In this document: positions 13,523 through 20,611 of the stretch, piece by piece
How positions within the stretch are numbered: position 1 is the stretch's first letter
Layout: each line of letters begins with the position of its first letter
Virus record (IMG/VR): IMGVR_UViG_3300031707_000119
Coordinates: 1-29,827 of that record
DNA: 29,827 bases
Strand: one strand, 5' to 3'
Origin: a virus
Notes under the pieces: generated by a model
Databases searched by the model: none
Told to the model about the DNA's origin: nothing
The model's input: only the letters and a program-made list of their open reading frames with translations
Position numbers and translations under genes: made by a program

Positions 13523-14893
13523 TTATGCGAGATAATCCGCACTCCGGCTATTCTGGAGCACAACATAGACGGGAAGTAATAGGGCTGTCATGCCCGTCGG
13601 GCCGGGACTGTCTGCCGTCACTCCGCGCAATACGATCTTGGCCGGAATGATTTTGCTGTCCGCATACTCAACGTCCTCGACAATGAGCCGCGGGAAAACG
13701 AACCTCAGATAGTAATTGTATGCCCCATCGATAGCCGGGCCGGTGATCGTGATGTCCGCCTTTTTCTCCGTCGCGGCAATCCAGTCCGCGAAGTAGGCCG
13801 CATTGGTGGTGTCCATACGCGGAAATTCCATTGTCAGCTTGACGGATGGCTTGTCATTTTCAACCGGCTCAACGATTGTCTGGACGCCCGCGACGTGTTC
13901 CGAGTCCATCTTCCGCTCGATCTCAAGCGAGAATGACTTGGGCCTTATGATATCCGCACCCCCACCGTCGAAATCCAAGCCGGTCTGTGCGTTCATCTGG
14001 AACACGGCCTGGGTGAACTTCGCACGTGCGTGCGTGTTACCAGTGACCGTCGTCGAGGTAAAGGCCGTAGGGAGCGCCGAATTGTCCACGACGCTGATGC
14101 CCCGCAGGTTGAAAGCCGCCTTGATGAGCCCTGCGTTCACGGAGAATGAACCTTTCAGAACCTTGAACGTCGGCACGGTGTGGATCTTCGTCCCCTTCTC
14201 CGTCGCGTAAGTCCCGAATATCCCGAACGCCTTATTCAGCAGGACGAGGGAATGAAGGTAATTGAGCGCGATGCCGACACCCGCAACGTCCGACGTGTAG
14301 GTTGCCGCCCCGGTGTCGTCGGCCGCGTCTGAGTAACCCAGGAGCGTACTGCAATCCGTCGCCTTGCTTGTCCCCGAGAACCATTTCAACTCGAAATTCC
14401 CGCCCGCCGAAATCGTGAACTTCCTGGTCGTCGCGTCATGCGTGACGGTATAGGTCAAGGCTCCAACGGAGGCGTCGAGCTTTGCCTTGATTTCCGCGCA
14501 GAGCGCGGTTGCCGTATAGGTTCCGTTCGACAACGTAGCTTCTATTTGTGCCCCACCCTCCCCGAAGTCGAGTTTGTTGTTTGCGGCGCTCACGATGAAA
14601 TACATCCCCGGCAACCCGGCTGTCCCCATGAGCATCGCCAGGAGCAGATTCTCGCGTCCGTCCCATCGGTAGTCAAAATCGAGCGCGAAGTCCGTCGGAT
14701 TGATTACCCCGACATCGAGATTTGTCTCGAACGCTCCGTAACTTTCATCATCCATCATCTGGACTGCCGCCTTCGGAGCGCCCGGATTCAAGGGCAAGAA
14801 TCCCATCCCTGCCGCATCGGTATCGACGGCCGTCCCCCAGATCGCAGCCTTTTTGACCGCTGCCTTATTTAGCCTTTTCTCAATGTCCGCCAT
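13523..14893 (-). CDS. major tail tube protein paralogue 2, with inserted domain
   Basis: A 456-residue virion protein clearly paralogous to the one encoded just upstream (14906-15946). Shared features include the start MADIEKRLNKAAVKKA, FDYRWDGRENLLLAMLMG, HTVPTFKVLKGSFSVNAGL, SLEIERKMDSEHVAG, PSVKLTMEFPRMDTTNAAYF and VEDVEYADSKIIPAK. It differs by an insertion at about residues 97-208 (NNKLDFGEGG, GTYTATALCAEIKAKLDA, ATTRKFTISAGGNFELKW), a beta-rich module also found in other phage structural proteins. Gene order just before the chaperone pair fits a tail tube subunit. The insertion may be displayed on the outside of the tube. The tube function is inferred; the paralogy is plain. Confidence 0.75.
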   Translation of the reverse strand: MADIEKRLNKAAVKKAAIWGTAVDTDAAGMGFLPLNPGAPKAAVQMMDDESYGAFETNLDVGVINPTDFALDFDYRWDGRENLLLAMLMGTAGLPGMYFIVSAANNKLDFGEGGAQIEATLSNGTYTATALCAEIKAKLDASVGALTYTVTHDATTRKFTISAGGNFELKWFSGTSKATDCSTLLGYSDAADDTGAATYTSDVAGVGIALNYLHSLVLLNKAFGIFGTYATEKGTKIHTVPTFKVLKGSFSVNAGLIKAAFNLRGISVVDNSALPTAFTSTTVTGNTHARAKFTQAVFQMNAQTGLDFDGGGADIIRPKSFSLEIERKMDSEHVAGVQTIVEPVENDKPSVKLTMEFPRMDTTNAAYFADWIAATEKKADITITGPAIDGAYNYYLRFVFPRLIVEDVEYADSKIIPAKIVLRGVTADSPGPTGMTALLLPVYVVLQNSRSADYLA

Positions 14894-14905
14894 GTTGTCC
14901 TCCCC

Positions 14906-15946
14906 TTACGCGATGAAGCTCGTTGTGCGAAGGTTGGTAACGAAAATCCCGATCGGCAGGAGCCCCGTCAATCCCGTCTGGGCCACGTCCGCCATAGCAC
15001 CCCTGAGCACAACTTTAGCCGGGATGATTTTGGAATCGGCGTATTCGACATCCTCAATGATGAGATGCGGAAGTTGGATATTCAGGACGTATGGAAAAGC
15101 ACCAGCACAAGTCGGCCCGGTAACAATGATGTCGGCCTTCTTATCGGTTGCCGCCGTCCATACCGCGAAGTATGCGGCGTTCGTCGCATCCATGCGCGGG
15201 AATTCCATCGTGAGTTTCACGCTCGGTTTGTCGTTCTCGATGGGTTCGAGGACGACTTGGCTCCCGGAAACGTGTTCCGCATCCATCTTGCGTTCGAGTT
15301 CGAGGCTGAACGCCTTTGGCTTGATGATATGCCCGGACCCGAGTGTCGTACCCCCGCCTGCGAGCGTGTAATCATTCATCCTGAATACGGCCTGCTGGAA
15401 CTTGGCCCGGATGTGCGCGTTGGCAGGGACGGCCGTTGAGCCGAGAGTTGCCGTTCCGCTGGTGATATGGCTTCCCCGTAACGCAAATGCCGCCTTTATC
15501 AAGCCCGCACTGGTTGAGAACGTCCCCTTCATCACTTTGAATGTCGGGATTGTATGGACCTCGGTCAACTTTTCAACGGCATAGGAGCCGAAGAGTCCGG
15601 CGGCAGAGTTCACCAGGGTGACGGTATGCAGAATGGCTGCCGTGCCACCTTGCGGAGCCGGAGCCGTATCGACACCCATGAGGAGTCCGAGTAGGATATT
15701 CTCCAGGCCGTCCCAACGATAATCGAAGTCCAGGCTGAAATCTGAGACGGCATAATTGCCGACGTCCAGGTTGACGTCGAATGCCGACGCACTCTCATCC
15801 TCGATCATCTGGACATTTCGTTTCGGGACACCAGGATTCAACGGCAGGATCCCATTCCCCGCGCCGTCCAATCCCGCGATGACCGTTCCCCAGTCCGTCG
15901 CCTTTTTAATGGCCGCCTTATTGAGTCTTTTTTCAATGTCACCCAT
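14906..15946 (-). CDS. major tail tube protein paralogue 1
   Basis: A 346-residue protein, the shorter of two tandem paralogues. It lacks the roughly 110-residue insertion of the downstream copy and otherwise aligns over its length: MGDIEKRLNKAAIKKA, FDYRWDGLENILLGLLMG, HTIPTFKVMKGTFSTSAGL, SLELERKMDAEHVSG and IEDVEYADSKIIPAKVVLRG. As the first of the pair, upstream of the chaperone and tape measure and downstream of the tail terminator and ferredoxin genes, it is probably the main tube subunit, polymerising into stacked rings around the tape measure. GGAGGTCAAC precedes the ATG. Which copy is the true tube subunit cannot be told from sequence. Confidence 0.75.
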   Translation of the reverse strand: MGDIEKRLNKAAIKKATDWGTVIAGLDGAGNGILPLNPGVPKRNVQMIEDESASAFDVNLDVGNYAVSDFSLDFDYRWDGLENILLGLLMGVDTAPAPQGGTAAILHTVTLVNSAAGLFGSYAVEKLTEVHTIPTFKVMKGTFSTSAGLIKAAFALRGSHITSGTATLGSTAVPANAHIRAKFQQAVFRMNDYTLAGGGTTLGSGHIIKPKAFSLELERKMDAEHVSGSQVVLEPIENDKPSVKLTMEFPRMDATNAAYFAVWTAATDKKADIIVTGPTCAGAFPYVLNIQLPHLIIEDVEYADSKIIPAKVVLRGAMADVAQTGLTGLLPIGIFVTNLRTTSFIA

Positions 15947-15958
15947 GTTGACCTCCTA

Positions 15959-16306
15959 TTATTCCTCTATCGGCTCTATCGCTTCGACGGGACAGACAGC
16001 AACGCATTCGGCACAGCCGTTGCAGGTGTCCTCATCGATTGAATAGGGATCTGGCGTAATTGCCTCAACCGCACAGACTTCGATACACGCCGCACATTCA
16101 ACACAATCATCCTGATTAATCCTGTATTTCACGACAGGTGGTTCCACGACCTGTGATGCAAACCCTTCGGCAATCCAGGCACTCACCACGTTGTCCGGGA
16201 TGCTTTCCGGGATGCCGGGTTCTCCCGTATCGATGGTGGCTCCGACATCGAACCGTATCATTGTCGGAGGATAATGCTGATTTGATTTCTGCCACATGAT
16301 TTTCAT
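15959..16306 (-). CDS. phage-encoded 2x[4Fe-4S] ferredoxin-domain protein
   Basis: A 115-residue protein. Residues about 62-110 are a bacterial dicluster ferredoxin: C68-x2-C71-x2-C74-x3-C78 and C95-x2-C98-x2-C101-x3-C105, the second with the usual CP after the last Cys. All eight ligands are present, so two low-potential [4Fe-4S] clusters are expected. Residues about 15-60 (TMIRFDVGATIDTG, IPDNVVSAWIAEGFA) form a small non-ferredoxin domain that resembles short phage head-tail proteins. The gene is embedded between a tail terminator-like gene and the tail tube genes, 1 base after its upstream neighbour. It could donate electrons to the radical SAM enzyme of the same operon, or be a structural Fe-S protein in the virion. 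The motif is certain; the role is inferred. Confidence 0.88.
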   Translation of the reverse strand: MKIMWQKSNQHYPPTMIRFDVGATIDTGEPGIPESIPDNVVSAWIAEGFASQVVEPPVVKYRINQDDCVECAACIEVCAVEAITPDPYSIDEDTCNGCAECVAVCPVEAIEPIEE

Positions 16307-16307
16307 G

Positions 16308-16793
16308 CTAAACCCCCATGACTCCCGCGATTGATATTCGGACCTTTTGGTCGAAGAACCCGAATCCTTCCAAGCTCAGGTATCCGTCGTCCGTCTCGGG
16401 TGAGTCCTCGATCCTCGTCTGTACGGCCAGGACGCCCAATGTCCCTGCGGCCCCGCTCCGTGAGTCGGCGTCAATAGCCTTGCGCACGTCCGCGATACAG
16501 CGCTCCAACTTTGTCACCGTATCCGTGCTGTCCTTAACAATCCCCTTGACGGAGACGAAGAAGTCCTCGGTATATTCGCTATCGTCCCCTGCCGCCCCGC
16601 TCAATTCGACTGTCCCGCCGGGTGCGGAGAACACCATGTAGGTCGGGAAGGACTTGGCCTCGCTCCAGTGGATGAATCGTTTGGCAACGTCACCGGGCGT
16701 GTAAAAGTACGTTGCGCCCGTTGTAATACCTTGTAATACATCGACAATGCGATTGATGATCTGGAGGCGGAGCGGAACGGCTGGCGTTGTCAT
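16308..16793 (-). CDS. tail terminator/minor tail protein-like
   Basis: A 161-residue protein whose layout fits the tail terminator (lambda gpU-like) family that caps the tube. It has an N-terminal helix (VPLRLQIINRIVDVLQGI), beta-strands with SFPTYMVFSAPGGTVE, a central TEDFFVSVKGIVKDS followed by the helix TKLERCIADVRKAID, and a C-terminal strand pair ending FFDQKVRISIAGV. It lies upstream of the tail tube genes as in most siphoviruses. ATGA overlap with the preceding gene indicates coupled translation. Family assignment is by size, pattern and position. Confidence 0.6.
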   Translation of the reverse strand: MTTPAVPLRLQIINRIVDVLQGITTGATYFYTPGDVAKRFIHWSEAKSFPTYMVFSAPGGTVELSGAAGDDSEYTEDFFVSVKGIVKDSTDTVTKLERCIADVRKAIDADSRSGAAGTLGVLAVQTRIEDSPETDDGYLSLEGFGFFDQKVRISIAGVMGV

Positions 16794-17083
16794 ATTACCC
16801 TCACATAAATGGCGTCATGGTCGGGTGAACAATAGACGCTCAGGTCTGTGGTCGTGATGGTAAATTGAACCAGGTAAAGCGCCCCTGATGTCCCGCCGGA
16901 TATTGTTTGGAGAACTTGCGAGCCGGAGATTGCAACAGCCCCGTCAAGTGTCAGGCCCGCAGGCGTGGAGACGGCTGTCGCCGTACTGATTGTATTTGTC
17001 GCACTCACATCGGGTGGCCAATAATAGAGGCCGATCTTGAACTTTTCCATGTGTGCTTTTTCCACGAAAAACTGTGTCGCCAT
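16790..17083 (-). CDS. small phage virion protein, unknown function
   Basis: A 97-residue protein, MATQFFVEKAHMEKFKIGLY at the start, then Thr/Ser/Ala-rich beta-strands (ATAVSTPAGLTLDGAVAISG) and an end YCSPDHDAIYVRVI. There is no Cys cluster, signal peptide or membrane segment. It is coupled on both sides: TAATG with the repeat-protein gene upstream and ATGA with the tail terminator-like gene downstream. The beta-rich composition suggests a small structural or decoration protein. No family is recognised. Confidence 0.55.
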   Translation of the reverse strand: MATQFFVEKAHMEKFKIGLYYWPPDVSATNTISTATAVSTPAGLTLDGAVAISGSQVLQTISGGTSGALYLVQFTITTTDLSVYCSPDHDAIYVRVI

Positions 17084-20000
17084 TATCGGCCCCCTATGCT
17101 CCGCACATTGAAAATCCGGCGTCTCGGTTCGGTATCATGCGCTCCCGATCTGTGAAGCAGCGCCAGTTGAAAGACGAACTCTTCGCCGGTATCTACGAAC
17201 GTATCAAGTGATGCGATTCCAACCAAGATGCCGCCGACAATACCTGACAACACGGAGCGTTGATTCAGGAGTGCTGTTGCCGAAGATAGCCCCGCGCACG
17301 ATCCATTCTGAGCCAGTTTTGCGAGCGGACTTGCCGTAGTGGTGGATGTGCTTGCGACCGCGCCCGCAAGATATTTGCCCCAAGACGGACTTGCTGTAAC
17401 CGCGCTAATCGCGGCAATCGATCCGGTTAGGGAATGTTGTACGACCAGGTTTCCCGATATGCCCGATGTTCCCGAGGATGCGCCTATGAGGACATAATCT
17501 GTCTTGAGAATACCCGAAGTGGAAGAGACGCCGTTGCATGAACCGGCAAGACGGCGGGTTATTTCAAATGCGGCCGCGACGTTCGATATCCCAGCGCATG
17601 ATCCACTGTAAGCCGGACGATTGACTAGGTTTGCCGTAGTCGTGGATATGCCGGATGCACCCCCGATCAATGGGTGAGTGACAACCAGGTTGCCGGAAGT
17701 GGAAGAGGTTGCCGCGCTTGTCCCAGCGAGTTCGGGCAGGCCTAAAACGTCAACCGAACCCGTGACGCTCGATATCCCTGCCGATGAACCCACCAGGGGG
17801 TGAAGGACTAGCAGGTTTCCGGTGACGGATGAAAGCCCTGCCGCAGAGGATACAAGGGGACGGCTGACTGCGAGGTTACCCGATACCGCCGACAATCCAT
17901 TAGCAGAACCGGCCTCAATAATCGTCAGGACAAGATTGCCTATCGCCGCCGAAGTCCCGGCAGATGATCCGGCCAATGCTTTGGTAACGACCAAGCCGGA
18001 CGAAACGGCAGATGTACCAGTCGCAAATCCGGCAAAACCGCTCCCTGCGGAAGTTAAGTCACCCGTCACGGACGATATGCCAGCGGCTACCGCTCGCTGG
18101 TTTTCGTATGCGCCGATATCGGGGAGTGGGTAATTAAGCGAAATAATTAAGACGAGATTGCCCGAATCCGCGGAAGTCCCGGTCATGATCCCCGTGAATA
18201 GATGGGTAGTCGATAGGATACCACTCGTCGTTGACGTTCCGCCCAATATCCCATTAAGTGCGATGGCTCCCTGGATATCAACCGCGCCCGTGACGCTAGA
18301 GATGCCAATCGCGGCTCCGAAAAGATTATAATCAATGACCAAGCCTCCGGCGACTGTCGATATTCCACTGGCAGGGCCGGATAGCGTTAATCCGCCGACA
18401 AGATTACCCGCTCCTGTAGAAGTGCTGGCGGCACTACCAATCAGGGTAACGGAACTTGCTAAACTACCCGTTGCTGTCGATGCCCCGGCCGCTGAGCCGA
18501 CGATGGGACGGGTGACCAAGGCGTCACCAGTTGTACCAGATATCCCGCCGGCTGTTCCGACTAAGGTAACCGAACCGTTGACATTAGCGGTGGCAGTTGA
18601 TGATGAATCGGCGGCGCCGGATAAAGGATGCGTGACAACTAGATTACCCTGGGCCGAAGTCGTCCCCGATGCCTGTCCCGCAAGAGCATAATTAACAAAA
18701 AGGTCGGTTAATGCCCCACCTTGATATTCATAGGCTCCGATATCCGGGATGCCCGTATAACCTAATCCGCCGATATTGGAGATCGCGCTTATTGAACCCA
18801 CGAGTTCATGAGCAGAGGAAGTGGTGATTGACCCCGATACCGAAGAAAGACTTTCAACTATTCCCGCCAGGGGGCGGGTGACGGCTAAATCTCCGGCGGT
18901 CGTGGATGCTCCATCCGCAGACCCGGCGAGTAGATGCGTTGCAGACAGGTTGCCGCCAACCGTTGATAATCCATCGGCAGGGCCGGATAGGATCGACGTC
19001 GCGGTCAGATCGCCCGTTACCGAAGAAGTGCCGGATGATTCGCCGACAAGTAGATCCAGTATAGAGAGATCGGCTTGAACCGTTGATATTCCATCTGCTT
19101 GACCCTCGAATATATCATCAACCGAAACGTCAGCCGCAGTAGACGATACGCTTATAGGCGCACCCGCGAGAGAATAGAGGGCGACAAGTTCGCTATCAGC
19201 CGATGATATCCCGATGGTGGTCGAATTGAATGGATAGGTGACTACAAGGTCGCCAGTCGCCGTCGAAATACTGGCCGATGGACCTGCAAGTATTTCCGAT
19301 AACGATACGTCGGCGACAACCGCCGATTGCCCCGTTGCCGATCCGCTAAATGAAATACCTGTCGTAAGTACCGCGTCCGCGCCGGATATCCCGGCTGATA
19401 CCCCTTCGCAGAGCTGGTCTACCCCAGCTAAGATGACGGCCAAATCACCCGTGACAGATGATGCGCCAGCGAGGATCGTTCCTTGATATTCGTATCCCCC
19501 AATGTCAGGGATGGGGAAGTTCAGGAATACGATTCTTTCTGCGTTGCCTGCAACGGCGGAAGTCCCGGCTACGGCTCCCGTGAAGGGAGCAGCCCCGGAT
19601 AAACCACCAGCGCTCGATGCCGCTCCCGCTGATGCGCCCCCAAGCGAATACTCAGACGTCAGCTCGCCCTCGACCGTCGGCGTCCCGATGCACGCACCAT
19701 ATTGAGCAAGCGAAGCGTTGATAGCCGCAACGCAGGATGACTGAACCACAGATGATCCGACAAGCGGGCGGGGGACGGATAATTCACCCGCCGCCGCCGA
19801 TACCCCCCATACCGCCGCCACATTAGCAACACTCAAGGAGGCCGATACCGCGCCCGTCGCAACCCCGGCGGCGGCGCCGCCCAGGACGAGCGATGCCGCA
19901 AGTACGGCAGCCGCCACGCCCGCCCCCGCCGATGCTCCGGCGCATTCTTGGGTTGTTCCATAAGAGGCATAACCGGTTGAATCTATGCCGATTAAATCAA

Positions 20001-20598
20001 GATAAGCCGTTAGCGTGTATGCATTGGCGGAGTCTCCGAAACTGAATTTTACCGGTCCCGTATAATGTGTACCAGTAATAGACCCGCTTCCCTTTGATAC
20101 GCCGTCTATTTTATATTCCCAAAGATGATTTGTGTCGTCATATAAGATATCGATTCTATACCACGCGCCGAGAGTCAGGTTTCCCGCCGCAGGATAATCA
20201 ATAGTAGTGTTGGCCCCGTTATTATATATAATAAATCTTAAAATCAGTTGTGTCGTAGTTTGACGCAGAATTAATTGGGTCGGTTGCTGAACAGCCGTAT
20301 TTAAGGCCTGATATAAATATACCTGAGTTGCAGAACCCAATCCATGTGCCGTGGGACAGACATAAAAAGTTGTATATGTTATAGGTTGGTCTTCACCGGC
20401 GAGCCATTTTGCAACGGCATTAAAGTTCGGACTAACCTTTTGGATTTTTAATATCTGCGATCCACCCGCCGTAGGGCGTGCAATATCGGTACTGTCTTCA
20501 TCAACAACGCTTCCAGCTCCGACGGTTTCGGTCCATCCAGCCGCATCATATCCGGGGTTGGCCTCGAAGGACTCATATAAGATATTTGGCGTTGCCAT
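17083..20598 (-). CDS. 1171-residue virion protein with LamG-like domain and 20-residue repeats
   Basis: Residues 1 to about 215 resemble a LamG/concanavalin-type lectin fold (AHGLGSATQVYLYQAL, GAWYRIDILYDDTNHLWEYK, VKFSFGDSANAYTLTAYLD, IGIDSTGYA). From about 220 to 1135 there are roughly forty units of 20 residues, for example LVGESSGTSSVTGDLTATSI; the consensus is L-x-G-x-x-x-G-x-S-S-x-x-G-D/N-L-x-V-T-x-x. Such regular Gly/Ser/Thr repeats probably form a beta-solenoid. The array is broken three times, near residues 366, 619 and 829, by PDIGxYExQ, a motif from the end of beta-helix proteins. The last about 35 residues are unrelated and basic. It is likely a side-fibre or surface decoration that binds carbohydrate, following the beta-helix gene by 13 bases. 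Confidence 0.75.
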   Translation of the reverse strand: MATPNILYESFEANPGYDAAGWTETVGAGSVVDEDSTDIARPTAGGSQILKIQKVSPNFNAVAKWLAGEDQPITYTTFYVCPTAHGLGSATQVYLYQALNTAVQQPTQLILRQTTTQLILRFIIYNNGANTTIDYPAAGNLTLGAWYRIDILYDDTNHLWEYKIDGVSKGSGSITGTHYTGPVKFSFGDSANAYTLTAYLDLIGIDSTGYASYGTTQECAGASAGAGVAAAVLAASLVLGGAAAGVATGAVSASLSVANVAAVWGVSAAAGELSVPRPLVGSSVVQSSCVAAINASLAQYGACIGTPTVEGELTSEYSLGGASAGAASSAGGLSGAAPFTGAVAGTSAVAGNAERIVFLNFPIPDIGGYEYQGTILAGASSVTGDLAVILAGVDQLCEGVSAGISGADAVLTTGISFSGSATGQSAVVADVSLSEILAGPSASISTATGDLVVTYPFNSTTIGISSADSELVALYSLAGAPISVSSTAADVSVDDIFEGQADGISTVQADLSILDLLVGESSGTSSVTGDLTATSILSGPADGLSTVGGNLSATHLLAGSADGASTTAGDLAVTRPLAGIVESLSSVSGSITTSSAHELVGSISAISNIGGLGYTGIPDIGAYEYQGGALTDLFVNYALAGQASGTTSAQGNLVVTHPLSGAADSSSTATANVNGSVTLVGTAGGISGTTGDALVTRPIVGSAAGASTATGSLASSVTLIGSAASTSTGAGNLVGGLTLSGPASGISTVAGGLVIDYNLFGAAIGISSVTGAVDIQGAIALNGILGGTSTTSGILSTTHLFTGIMTGTSADSGNLVLIISLNYPLPDIGAYENQRAVAAGISSVTGDLTSAGSGFAGFATGTSAVSSGLVVTKALAGSSAGTSAAIGNLVLTIIEAGSANGLSAVSGNLAVSRPLVSSAAGLSSVTGNLLVLHPLVGSSAGISSVTGSVDVLGLPELAGTSAATSSTSGNLVVTHPLIGGASGISTTTANLVNRPAYSGSCAGISNVAAAFEITRRLAGSCNGVSSTSGILKTDYVLIGASSGTSGISGNLVVQHSLTGSIAAISAVTASPSWGKYLAGAVASTSTTTASPLAKLAQNGSCAGLSSATALLNQRSVLSGIVGGILVGIASLDTFVDTGEEFVFQLALLHRSGAHDTEPRRRIFNVRSIGGR
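17150..19940 (-). repeat. about forty 60-bp (20-residue) tandem repeats
   Basis: The DNA encoding the repeat part of the 1171-residue protein consists of diverged units of mostly 60 bases, recognisable on the plus strand as recurring blocks such as GTCGTGGATA, GTGACGGATGA and GACAACCAGGTT. Units differ enough that the array is old, but homologous stretches remain that could recombine. A few units are longer where PDIGxYExQ islands or extra hydrophobic segments are inserted. Confidence 0.75.
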
Positions 20599-20611
20599 TG
20601 TTAATTCACCA

